64,000 bases of DNA from Streptomyces sp. NBC_01244 (GTDB lineage Bacteria > Actinomycetota > Actinomycetes > Streptomycetales > Streptomycetaceae), in assembly GCF_035987325.1 (NCBI RefSeq), contig NZ_CP108489.1:124001-188000 (forward strand), given 5' to 3'. The notes beneath the pieces were generated by a model, which searched no databases, was not told where the DNA came from, and saw nothing but the letters and a program-made list of their open reading frames with translations. Of this stretch, positions 23,765-31,485 are shown in pieces. The translations under genes and the position numbers were made by a program. Every line of letters begins with the position of its first letter. Within the stretch, counting starts at the first letter, position 1.

Positions 23765-24499
23765 ATGAAATCATTCGTGAATGATTCGGCGAGCACGGGG
23801 CGGCCGGTGATCGGGATCTGTGCGCGGACCGCGCCGGTCACGTTCCAGGGCGACGACATGGTCGTCAGCTTCGCGCTCCAGGCCCACCTGGGCTTCCTGG
23901 CCGCGGCGGGCTGCACGCCCCTGCTGCTTCCGCTGCTGCCCGGCGTCGAAGCCATGGCGGACCGGATCGACGGCCTGCTGATCCCGGGTGGCCCCGATGT
24001 GGATCCGTCGCTGTACGGCGAGGACCCGCACCCCGGCACGCGGGCGATGACCCCGGACGCCGACCGCGCCGAGCTGGCGCTGATCCGGGCGGTCCTGGAC
24101 GCCGAGCTGCCCGTGCTGGCCATCTGCCGCGGCATGCAGCTGCTCAACGTGCTGCACGGAGGCTCGCTGCACCAGCACCTGCCCGAGGTCACGGGCCACG
24201 ACGGCCACCGCCCGAACACGCCGTCCTTCACCCTCGGCGCCCACCCGTTGAAGCTGGAGCCGGGCAGCCGGATCGCCGGTGTCCTCGACGAGGACGCGCC
24301 GGAGACGGCCTGCCATCACCACCAGGCCGTCAACCGGCTCGGTGCCGGCCTCACCGTCACCGGCTGGGCCGAGGACGGGACCGTCGAGGCCATCGAAGTC
24401 ACGGATCGCCCCTTCGCCGTAGGCGTGCAATGGGAGGCGGGATTCACGCCCGACCAACGACTCCATCACGCACTCGTGCAAGCCGCCCGGCGTCCGTAA
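23765..24499 (+). CDS. class I glutamine amidotransferase / gamma-glutamyl hydrolase-like protein lacking catalytic His-Glu
   Basis: The 244-residue protein matches the PuuD-like gamma-glutamyl-GABA hydrolase family. LLIPGGPDVDPSLYG begins near residue 71, the nucleophile Cys121 is in AICRGMQLLNV, and the substrate loop CHHHQAVN is at 183-190. The usual C-terminal GVQWHPE is here GVQWEAG (220-226), so both the His and the Glu of the Cys-His-Glu triad are absent. Beside a glutamylhydrazine-type pathway, a gamma-glutamyl-recognising protein is suggestive: it could open or transfer a glutamyl-hydrazide, or only bind it. The start is the ATG after AAGGTGGTT; a GTG 12 bases upstream is less well placed. 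Confidence 0.8.
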   Translation: MKSFVNDSASTGRPVIGICARTAPVTFQGDDMVVSFALQAHLGFLAAAGCTPLLLPLLPGVEAMADRIDGLLIPGGPDVDPSLYGEDPHPGTRAMTPDADRAELALIRAVLDAELPVLAICRGMQLLNVLHGGSLHQHLPEVTGHDGHRPNTPSFTLGAHPLKLEPGSRIAGVLDEDAPETACHHHQAVNRLGAGLTVTGWAEDGTVEAIEVTDRPFAVGVQWEAGFTPDQRLHHALVQAARRP

Positions 24500-24748
24500 A
24501 TCGACTGTCCGTCGAATTTCACAAGATTCCAGCCCCTCAGGATTTCCGTTTCCCGGGATCAGCGCCGCATCAGCCCTGGATGGCAGATTCGGCCATGATC
24601 ACTCCTGAGGGGTTGGGGCGTATGTGTCGAATTACAAGGAAATTTTAGGAACGAAGCTCAGCGGTTCCTGATGGCTCCAGCCGGTTTCGAGCCGATTCAA
24701 AGACCCCGTTGCCACGCTGTGAGCGCCGTGCATTCAGAAGGGGTATTC

Positions 24749-26290
24749 ATGAAAAAGCTCGCATTGGTCACTGCGGTGATCGTGACAGGCCTGTTGGTTC
24801 AGGCCGTCGCCCCCGTGGCGGTGGCCGAGGAGGCTGCCGCGCCGGCCACTGGAACGATCGCCTGGTCGCCGTGTCCCGACCCCGACCCGAACCTCGGCGC
24901 ACTGCTCAAGGGCCTGGAGTGCGGCACGCTGGAGGTACCGCTCGACTACGCCCAGCCCGGCGGCCAGAAGATCAAGGTGGCGCTGACCCGCGCCAAGCAC
25001 ACCGTCGCCGAAGACCAGTACAAGGGCGTCGTGCTGCTGCACCGCGGCCAGTGGCCCGGCCCGATCAGCCGCGACATGCCCACCCGGTACGCCAAGGGCA
25101 CGAGCGGGCTGGCGAAGGACGTCGGCCCCGCCTACGACTGGATCGGCCTGGACCCGCGCGGCGTCGGGGCCAGCGAGCCGTCGATCGTGTGCGACGCGTC
25201 CTACATCAACCCGCTGCTGCCCGACCCCGTGCCGAAGACGGCCGCGGACGAGCAGGCGTCGGTGGCCCGTGCCCAGGCGTACGCCAAGAGCTGCGGCGAC
25301 AAGTACGGCGACACGCTCAAGCACTTCACCACCAAGGACTCCGCGCGCGACCTCGACCAGATACGGATCGCGCTGGGCCAGGAGCAGATCAGCTACTACG
25401 GGATCGACTGGGGCGCCTACCTCGGCTCGGTCTACGCGTCGATGTACCCGACCCGGGTGAAGCGCATGATGCTCGACAGTGTGCCCAGCCCCAGCGGCGT
25501 GGGCTACCAGAACCAGATGGCCAAGAACTTCACGGCCGAGCACACCGGCGGGCTCTTCTTCGCCTGGGTCGCCAAGTACGACTCCGTCTACCACCTGGGT
25601 ACGACCGCGGAACAGGTCGAGGAGAAGTACTACGAGGCCCTGGACACCCTCCGTGCGACGCCCGTCGACGGCAGGATCGGACCGGGCGAGTGGACGAACG
25701 TCTTCGAGCAGGTCGTCTACCGCAGCTGGACCTGGGTGAGCCGCGCGAAGATCCTCTCCGACTTCGTGGTGCGCGGTGACGCGACGGCGCTGCGGACCGA
25801 CTCCCCGACCCCGGGCTTCCCGCAGCAGAACCGCGTCGCGATGACCAACGCGGTCAACTGCTCCGAAGGCCCGTGGCCGAAGAACTGGAACGTCTGGAGC
25901 GCCACCCTGGCCGGCCAGTACGCCGCCGGGAACAAGATCCTGACCTGGAACAACGCCTGGTACAGCGCGCCGTGCGCTTTCTGGCCGACGCAGTCGCAGG
26001 CCCCGGCGCAGGTCGGCAACAGCAACGTCAACATTCTGCTGGTGCAGCCGCAGTACGACCCCTCGCACGGGATGTTCGGCGCCCTCGACATGCGCATCCG
26101 GTTCCCCAACTCCCGTCTCATCGTGGAGCTGGGAGGCCACAACCTCGGCTCGACGCTGACGGCCAACAACAACGCCTGCCTCAACACCTACGCCAGTGAC
26201 TACTTCCGGGACGGCACCCGTCCCACCTCGTGGTGGGGCATCGACGCCACCTGCCAGGCGGCCGCGGACCCGGTGCCGCCGACCACCTGA
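24749..26290 (+). CDS. secreted alpha/beta hydrolase with Asp nucleophile (possible epoxide hydrolase)
   Basis: This 513-residue protein has a signal peptide (MKKLALVTAVIVTGLLVQAV, then APVAVA) and the tripeptidyl-aminopeptidase (SlpD/E, TAP-like) layout. Where that family has G-x-S-x-G (YYGVSYG), it has YYGIDWG, placing Asp220 at the nucleophile elbow. The general base would be His464 (LGGHNLG) and the acid Asp437 (QYDPSH). An Asp nucleophile is the hallmark of epoxide hydrolases and dehalogenases. Alp1U and Lom6, alpha/beta hydrolases of the kinamycin and lomaiviticin clusters, were reported as epoxide hydrolases, so this gene is a plausible functional counterpart. Export would place the reaction outside the membrane. 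Confidence 0.78.
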   Translation: MKKLALVTAVIVTGLLVQAVAPVAVAEEAAAPATGTIAWSPCPDPDPNLGALLKGLECGTLEVPLDYAQPGGQKIKVALTRAKHTVAEDQYKGVVLLHRGQWPGPISRDMPTRYAKGTSGLAKDVGPAYDWIGLDPRGVGASEPSIVCDASYINPLLPDPVPKTAADEQASVARAQAYAKSCGDKYGDTLKHFTTKDSARDLDQIRIALGQEQISYYGIDWGAYLGSVYASMYPTRVKRMMLDSVPSPSGVGYQNQMAKNFTAEHTGGLFFAWVAKYDSVYHLGTTAEQVEEKYYEALDTLRATPVDGRIGPGEWTNVFEQVVYRSWTWVSRAKILSDFVVRGDATALRTDSPTPGFPQQNRVAMTNAVNCSEGPWPKNWNVWSATLAGQYAAGNKILTWNNAWYSAPCAFWPTQSQAPAQVGNSNVNILLVQPQYDPSHGMFGALDMRIRFPNSRLIVELGGHNLGSTLTANNNACLNTYASDYFRDGTRPTSWWGIDATCQAAADPVPPTT

Positions 26291-26302
26291 CCCTCAGCCG
26301 AA

Positions 26303-26333
26303 CGGGCCCCGCATGGTCACCATGCGGGGCCCG
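26303..26333. terminator. bidirectional terminator
   Basis: CGGGCCCCGCATGGT and ACCATGCGGGGCCCG are exact inverted copies around one central base. The element lies in the 53-base gap between convergent hydrolase and MFS genes and probably stops both transcripts. Confidence 0.85.
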
Positions 26334-26343
26334 CCGCGTTTCC

Positions 26344-27585
26344 TCAGCGCGTCGCGGAGACCGGCCGGTGTGCGTCGGGCTGCTCGGCCTGCTTGGCCGG
26401 CTTCGCCCGCCAGGCTCGCCCGGTGTCCGCGGTCGCGGCGGTGACCAGGACCGTGATGCCGGCGACCGCGAGGGCCGCGGGCAGCGGGCCCGCGAGGTCG
26501 CACAGCGCGCCCATGACGAGGATGGACACCGCCACGCCCGAGGGCAGCAGCGTGGCCCGCAGCGTCACCACCGACGGGAGCTCCTCATCGGATGCCGAGG
26601 CCAGCAGCCGGTTGTTGTAGTGGACGAAGGCCATCTCGAAGAGCACCAGGAACAGTGCGTACAGCGCGATCGTCGGCACCGTCCGGCCGACCGCCACCGC
26701 CGCCACCAAGGGCACCATGGGCAGCAGCACCCATGTGGTCGAGGGCACGTGCGCGAGGTACCGCTGGGCCGGCAGGGCGGCGAGGGAGCCGGCGAAGACG
26801 GCGACCGCCGACACCGCGACGAACACCCCCACCAGGCGGGTTCCGCCGCCCAGCAGGTGGAGCGGGATCACGGTGACGGCCACCGTGTGGAAGCCCTGCC
26901 AGAACGCCACCAGGAGGAAGCGGCTGAAGAGCCGGCGCAGTACGGGGTCCTGGACGCGCAGGCGCGCGCCGGTCTTGGAGGCCGCGCCGTCCTTGGCGCC
27001 GGCCACGGCTCCCCCGGGAGTCGACGGCAGAGCCCAGGCGAGGAGCGCCGAGAGCGCCAGCGTGGCCGCGTTCACCGCGATCAGGCCCCGCAGCGACAGG
27101 ACCGACGAGGCCGGCCCCGCCAGCGCTGCCCCGACGCTGACACCGGTCAACTTGCAGATCTCCGCTACGGTGTTGGCGTGGTCGAGCCGCTGCGACGGGA
27201 CCACGTTGCGCAGGAGGACCGAGGTGGCCGAGCGGGTGACCGCTTCGAAGAACCCGCGGACGACCACGACGGAGACGGCCACCACGAGGAGCGCCCCGCC
27301 CGGCGCCAGGAGCGCGGCCGCGGTCACCAGCAGGCCCGCCGCCTCGGCCAGCCGGACGAGGCCTTCCGGGGCACGCTTGCTGAGCAGCCGGTTGAGCGGA
27401 GCGGCCAGCAGTAGCGCGGGTAACCACGGCGCGCTGAGCACGGCTCCCGCGAGCAGTCCCGACCCGGTGGTCGACCCCACGTGCGTGGACAGGGCCACGA
27501 GGACCAGGAAATTGCCGCACGTATTGACGAACAGCAGTACGGGCGTGATATGCGGCGAGCGAACGCTCGCGAAATAAGATGTCAT
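26344..27585 (-). CDS. MFS exporter
   Basis: This 413-residue membrane protein has about 12 hydrophobic segments in two halves joined by a hydrophilic loop (GAKDGAASKTGARLRVQD, near 190-207). It fits major facilitator drug exporters of the MFS_1/MFS_3 type. The ATG follows GGAAGGAAGAGCTG. The gene is divergent from the ATP-grasp gene, with 78 bases between starts, so it may export the product of the neighbouring peptide pathway or of the polyketide. Confidence 0.88.
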   Translation of the reverse strand: MTSYFASVRSPHITPVLLFVNTCGNFLVLVALSTHVGSTTGSGLLAGAVLSAPWLPALLLAAPLNRLLSKRAPEGLVRLAEAAGLLVTAAALLAPGGALLVVAVSVVVVRGFFEAVTRSATSVLLRNVVPSQRLDHANTVAEICKLTGVSVGAALAGPASSVLSLRGLIAVNAATLALSALLAWALPSTPGGAVAGAKDGAASKTGARLRVQDPVLRRLFSRFLLVAFWQGFHTVAVTVIPLHLLGGGTRLVGVFVAVSAVAVFAGSLAALPAQRYLAHVPSTTWVLLPMVPLVAAVAVGRTVPTIALYALFLVLFEMAFVHYNNRLLASASDEELPSVVTLRATLLPSGVAVSILVMGALCDLAGPLPAALAVAGITVLVTAATADTGRAWRAKPAKQAEQPDAHRPVSATR

Positions 27586-27628
27586 CAGCTCTTCCTTCCG
27601 GGATCGGAGGATGGCAGAGCTGAACGGA

Positions 27629-27657
27629 TTTCGGCGAGCGGTGGGTCTGTCTATGTT
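27629..27657 (+). promoter_or_regulatory. promoter for a leaderless ATP-grasp mRNA
   Basis: TTTCGG (27629-27634), a 17-base spacer and TATGTT (27652-27657) make a reasonable vegetative promoter. The start ATG lies six bases after the -10, and no Shine-Dalgarno sequence precedes it, so transcription would begin at or next to the A of ATG. Confidence 0.5.
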
Positions 27658-27663
27658 GAACTC

Positions 27664-28986
27664 ATGACAGCAGACAATCAGAGCAGCCAGAGCAGTCAGA
27701 GAAGTCGGAACAATCCGTGCGTCGTGATGGTCGACGCCTACGCCGCGGCCCGTTCGCTCGTTCTGGAATTCCTGAAGCAGGGGTGTTCCGTCGTCCGTGT
27801 TCAGAGCACGCGTGACGTGCCGTTCGTCTACCTCAAGTCGCCGCACGTCCCGGACGATTTCATCGCCGACATCATCCACGAGGGAGATCTCGCGGCCACG
27901 GCCGACGCCGTCGCGGGGTTTTCGCCGATCGCGGTGATCTCGGGCGGCGAGGTCGGGGTGGAACTCGCGGACCTGCTCGCGCAGCGCCTCGGGCTGCCGG
28001 GCAACGGCACCGCCCTCAGCACCGCGCGGCGCGACAAGCACCTCATGATCGAGACCGTGCGCGCGGCCGGGCTCCGCGCCGCCCGTCAGCTGCGGGCCAC
28101 CGATGCGGACGAGCTCGCCGCCTGGCACCGCGAGCTCGGCGGCCGCGTCGTCCTCAAGCCGCCGCGGAGCGCGGGCAGCCAGGGGGTCTCCTTCTGCGAC
28201 TCCCCGGAGGAGTCCGTCGCGGCGTTCCTGTCCCTGGCCGACGCCGACGACGTCTTCTCCCAGCCCAACAACGGGGCCGTGGCGCAGGAGTACCTTCCGG
28301 GCACCGAGTACATGGTGAACACCGTCAGCCGCGACGGCCGCCACCACCTGTGCGACGTCTGGCGGACCACCCGGGTCAGCGCCAACGGCGTCGTCGACCT
28401 CTGCGACGCCCTCCTCCTGATCGATTCGGGGGAGCGGGTCGTGGAGTCGCTCAGGGAGTACGCCTTCCGGGTCCTGGACGCCCTGGGCATCGAGCACGGC
28501 CCGGCGCACGTGGAGATCAGGATGACCCCCGGCGGTCCGTGCCTGGTGGAGGTGGGTGCCCGGATAGCCGGCGGCGGCATCCCGGCCGGTGCGAGCCTGG
28601 GCATCGGCGAGTCGCAGCTGGAGTGGACGGTCGACGCGTACCTGAGTCCCGAGCGGTTCCACGCCCGCGCCGGAACCCCGTACGAGGTGCGCAAGTACTG
28701 CGCGATCGCCGGCATGGTCTCGCCGGTGGAGGGCGTGCTCAGCGAGTACCGCGGAATCGAGCGGATCGAGGTGCTGGAGAGCTTCCGCACCCTGCTGACC
28801 CCGGTGAAGCCCGGTCAGGAGATCCGCCGGACGGTCGACGACCTCAGCTACCCGGTCATCGTGACGCTGCTGCACGACCTCGAAGAGGTCGTGCAGCGCG
28901 ACCTGAACACGATCCGCCACCTCGACGGCACCGGGTTCTACGTCCTCGACCACGGGGGCGAGCACCGGAACTCAACGTTCGACTGA
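27664..28986 (+). CDS. ATP-grasp carboxylate-amine ligase
   Basis: The 440-residue protein has an ATP-grasp core: RDKHLMIETVRAAGL near 120, the Lys/ATP loop GRVVLKPPRSAGSQGVSFC near 160, AQEYLPGTEYMVN near 210, and metal residues in HVEIRMTPGGPCLVEVGARIAGGG. The layout is that of L-amino-acid/dipeptide ligases and carnosine-synthase-like enzymes, which activate a carboxylate as acyl phosphate and join it to an amine. Its place between the exporter and the PhyH/peptide genes suggests it adds an amino acid or amine to a peptide-derived product. There is no ribosome site; the ATG is supported by a promoter placed for leaderless initiation. Confidence 0.85.
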   Translation: MTADNQSSQSSQRSRNNPCVVMVDAYAAARSLVLEFLKQGCSVVRVQSTRDVPFVYLKSPHVPDDFIADIIHEGDLAATADAVAGFSPIAVISGGEVGVELADLLAQRLGLPGNGTALSTARRDKHLMIETVRAAGLRAARQLRATDADELAAWHRELGGRVVLKPPRSAGSQGVSFCDSPEESVAAFLSLADADDVFSQPNNGAVAQEYLPGTEYMVNTVSRDGRHHLCDVWRTTRVSANGVVDLCDALLLIDSGERVVESLREYAFRVLDALGIEHGPAHVEIRMTPGGPCLVEVGARIAGGGIPAGASLGIGESQLEWTVDAYLSPERFHARAGTPYEVRKYCAIAGMVSPVEGVLSEYRGIERIEVLESFRTLLTPVKPGQEIRRTVDDLSYPVIVTLLHDLEEVVQRDLNTIRHLDGTGFYVLDHGGEHRNSTFD

Positions 28987-29006
28987 GGATCTGCCGCGGT
29001 CGAACG

Positions 29007-29804
29007 TCACACCGGAGCCGCGGCCGGCTCCCACCGGGCCCAGGACGGGCGCGGCACCTTGTAGACGAAGCTGACGGCGGTACGGGGCTCCGTCGCCGTC
29101 GTGTTGGGCGCCGAACGGTGCACCACCAGGCCGTCGAACATGACGGCCGAACCGGGCTCGAGGGGCACGGCGACCGGCTCGGCCGTACGGGGCAGGTGCG
29201 CGTCCGCGATGTGCGGCTCGACCGCGTTGTCCAGCGGCGCCTCGCCCGGCAGCCGCTCACGGTCCCCGCCGTGCGGGAACAGCCCGAGCGCGTGGGAACC
29301 GGGGATGAACTCGAGGCAGCCGTTGCGCGTGGTCGCCGGTTCGAGCGCGATCCAGATCGTCACGATGCCGTGCTCCTCGGCGCCGAAGCCGGGCGGCGCG
29401 AAGGCGATGTCCTGGTGCCAGGGCTTGGCCGAGCCCACGACGGGCGGCTTGGCCCACAGGAACGCGTTGACCAGCTCGCCCGGGGCGCCGACGCCCCGGG
29501 CGACCGGCCCGTCGGCCAGGCCCAGCGAGCGCTGCACGGCGTCGAACTCCGGGACGTGCTCATGGATGCGGTCGGCCGACCGGAGCACCCCCTGGAGGGC
29601 GCCGGCCCCCTGCTGCCAGGCCGCCCATCCGCCGACGCCGGGCGCCTCCAGGACGAACTCCCCGCTGGAGGCCGTGCGGTCGGCGGCGAGCTCCTCGATC
29701 CGGCCGACCGCACGCCGGAGCCGGGCGAGCGCGTCGCCGGTCGCGAGCCCCGGGAGCCGTGTGAACCCGTTCTCCCGTATGTCCCGGGAAGCGGTGTCAA
29801 CCAT
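29007..29804 (-). CDS. PhyH-family Fe(II)/2-oxoglutarate dioxygenase
   Basis: This 265-residue protein has the phytanoyl-CoA dioxygenase fold. The facial triad begins with WHQDIAF (His and Asp) and ends with VVHRSAPN (His). LEFIPGSHALGLFP is typical of the family, and an Arg suited to 2-oxoglutarate follows the last His region (TEPRTAVSF). These enzymes hydroxylate, desaturate or halogenate small molecules or carrier-bound amino acids. A strong AAGGAGGAAAGA precedes the ATG. It is transcribed away from the 19-residue peptide gene, sharing its 178-base promoter region, which suggests co-regulation. Confidence 0.88.
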   Translation of the reverse strand: MVDTASRDIRENGFTRLPGLATGDALARLRRAVGRIEELAADRTASSGEFVLEAPGVGGWAAWQQGAGALQGVLRSADRIHEHVPEFDAVQRSLGLADGPVARGVGAPGELVNAFLWAKPPVVGSAKPWHQDIAFAPPGFGAEEHGIVTIWIALEPATTRNGCLEFIPGSHALGLFPHGGDRERLPGEAPLDNAVEPHIADAHLPRTAEPVAVPLEPGSAVMFDGLVVHRSAPNTTATEPRTAVSFVYKVPRPSWARWEPAAAPV

Positions 29805-29885
29805 TCTTTCCTCCTTCTCTGAACGCCAAGATCGCAATGAACTTACCCTCAGGTTATCGAGGAATGCTCTTTTCCTGGTTCACCG

Positions 29886-29915
29886 TTGCGGCACCTCCAG
29901 GGAACTGCCTAATGT
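29886..29915 (+). promoter_or_regulatory. promoter of the peptide operon
   Basis: TTGCGG (29886-29891), an 18-base spacer and TAATGT (29910-29915) form a good vegetative promoter 68 bases upstream of the 19-residue peptide start. The same -35 and spacer length recur before the methyltransferase at 46.4 kb. Confidence 0.6.
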
Positions 29916-29982
29916 TTGAGTCGTGAAGCCGAGAGGCGACACAGGAACCAACTCGAATCCCCTGTGCGAAAGGAGCAAAACA

Positions 29983-30042
29983 ATGAGCGACCGTGACTTC
30001 ATCGAGACCCGTGACGCCAAGCAGGAATGCTCCAAGTGGTAA
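29983..30042 (+). CDS. 19-residue candidate precursor/scaffold peptide
   Basis: AAAGGAG, seven bases before ATG, opens a frame encoding MSDRDFIETRDAKQECSKW and ending in TAA. The ribosome site is among the best in the window, a promoter lies 68 bases upstream, and a perfect hairpin follows 18 bases after the stop. That arrangement is typical of RiPP precursor genes, which are made in excess over the downstream enzymes. The charged N-terminal part would serve as leader; the C-terminal KQECSKW, with Glu, Cys, Ser, Lys and Trp, would be the modified core. A translational leader peptide is the alternative, but it lacks runs of one regulatory amino acid. I know of no described family with this core. 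Confidence 0.6.
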   Translation: MSDRDFIETRDAKQECSKW

Positions 30043-30060
30043 TGCACTGAGCCACGAATT

Positions 30061-30096
30061 AGCCGCCCGTACGGGATCAATTCCGTACGGGCGGCT
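30061..30096 (+). terminator. 14-bp perfect hairpin between peptide and enzyme genes
   Basis: AGCCGCCCGTACGG and CCGTACGGGCGGCT pair perfectly around an 8-base loop (GATCAATT). No T run follows, so it probably acts as a partial terminator or RNA-stabilising element giving more peptide mRNA than enzyme mRNA. Confidence 0.75.
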
Positions 30097-30117
30097 CGTC
30101 GTCCGAGAGAGGTAGAG

Positions 30118-31485
30118 ATGGTAGGCAATCAGGTTTCAGGCGTCATCGACGTTCCCGCCGACCTGCTGGTGATCGACGATTCCACCGACGCCCGCTACTG
30201 GGCATCGGTGCAGCGCGTCGTGGACCTGGCCGAGGAGAAGGGCCGGGCCACCGACGGGATACCGCTGCTGGCGAGCCTCGTGGTCGCCCACCCCGAGTGG
30301 CCCGTGCGCGCGGGCGCGGTGCGGCTGCTGGCCGCGCACCACGCGGGCGCCCCCGCGGCCGACACCGCCGTGGCTTCCGCGACGCACGACACGGTCGACT
30401 GGGTCGCGTTCACCGCGCTCAAGGTCATCACGGAGTACCGGATCGCCGCCGCCGTGCCCGACCTCATCCGCATCTCCGGCTGGCCCAGCAACTTCACCCG
30501 CCCCGACTGGGCGCGCAAGCCCGTCGGTTGCGGCGCGGCGCTCACCAAGCGCGCCCTGATCGCCGTCTTCGGCACCCGCGACCCCGCCGAACTCCGCCGT
30601 CTGGAAGACGAGTACTTCACGGACATGCGGGCCCGGGTCGACGCCGTCCGTACGCGCCCCCGGCGCAACGACGACGTCGCCCTCGTGCCGGCCGGTCCGG
30701 CGATCATCGGTGCGGACGAGCAGCCCGACGCGTTCCGCATGGCCCAGGACGACACCACGCTGCGCGCGGTGGACGTGCCCGCCTTCTTCATCGACCGCAC
30801 CACCGTGACCAACGCCCGCTACCGCGAGTTCTTCGAAGAGGTGGGCGACTCCGGTCGGTTCGACCACCCCGACCAGCCGCTCGAAGGATCGCACCGCCCC
30901 GTGCACTGGCACGACCCGCGCTTCAACGCACCCGACCACCCGGTCGTGGGCATCGACTGGTACGACGCCTACGCCTTCGCGAAGTGGGCCGGCGGGGCAC
31001 TGCCCAGCGAGGTCCAGTGGGAGAAGGCCGCGCGCGGCGTGGACGGCCGCCGCTTCCCGTGGGGCGATGACTGGGACCCCGATCGGGTGAACTACGTCGA
31101 GCGGTCGTTCGGCCAGGCCGTGGCGGACCTCGACTCCCTCGAAGCGCTCCTCGTCACCATCGAGCAGGGGGAGAACCCCGCCCACCCGGTGCTGGCGGCC
31201 GACGCCCTCCCGGAGGGCGCCAGCCCGTACGGCGTCCTGCAGATGTCGGGCAACGTCTGGGAGCTGACCCGGACCAACTTCTACACCGGCGAGGACATGG
31301 ACCCCTTCTTCAGGGGACGCCACCCGCTGGACTTCATGAACCGCAAGGAAGCCTTCCACGTACTGCGCGGCGGCACCTTCACCTCGCCGCCCACCTGCCT
31401 GACCACGTTCTACCGCGGCAAGGACCTGATCACCGACCGCCACATGGAGGTCGGCTTCCGCTGCGTGTACGAGGGGACCGGCTGA
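30118..31485 (+). CDS. SUMF1/formylglycine-generating-enzyme-domain protein with HEAT-like N-terminus
   Basis: The 455-residue protein has a helical, HEAT-like N-terminal half (about residues 30-170) and a C-terminal SUMF1 domain (about 195-455: FFIDRTTVTNARYREF, VVGIDWYDAYAFAKW, LPSEVQWEKAARG, SGNVWELT, LRGGTF, VGFRC). Formylglycine-generating enzymes oxidise a Cys in a target peptide using copper bound by two Cys. Here the region after RGG reads TFTSPPTC (420-427), so the canonical pair is not conserved, and EgtB-type iron ligands are not seen either. As the first enzyme after a Cys-containing peptide it is the leading candidate peptide-modifying oxidase. Its ATG follows GAGAGGTAG; its stop overlaps the next start (TGATG). 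Confidence 0.82.
   Translation: MVGNQVSGVIDVPADLLVIDDSTDARYWASVQRVVDLAEEKGRATDGIPLLASLVVAHPEWPVRAGAVRLLAAHHAGAPAADTAVASATHDTVDWVAFTALKVITEYRIAAAVPDLIRISGWPSNFTRPDWARKPVGCGAALTKRALIAVFGTRDPAELRRLEDEYFTDMRARVDAVRTRPRRNDDVALVPAGPAIIGADEQPDAFRMAQDDTTLRAVDVPAFFIDRTTVTNARYREFFEEVGDSGRFDHPDQPLEGSHRPVHWHDPRFNAPDHPVVGIDWYDAYAFAKWAGGALPSEVQWEKAARGVDGRRFPWGDDWDPDRVNYVERSFGQAVADLDSLEALLVTIEQGENPAHPVLAADALPEGASPYGVLQMSGNVWELTRTNFYTGEDMDPFFRGRHPLDFMNRKEAFHVLRGGTFTSPPTCLTTFYRGKDLITDRHMEVGFRCVYEGTG

Noticed and set aside
29879..29906. StrR-type box (GTTC/GAAC) over the peptide-operon promoter
   Set aside because: The half-site distance is one base short of the two good sites and the flanking positions do not match the consensus; it overlaps the -35 and may be chance.
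29983..30042. Peptide as a classical transcription-attenuation leader
   Set aside because: It has no run of a single amino acid linked to the operon, and the hairpin lacks a T tract and an obvious competing antiterminator. I keep precursor peptide as the main reading.
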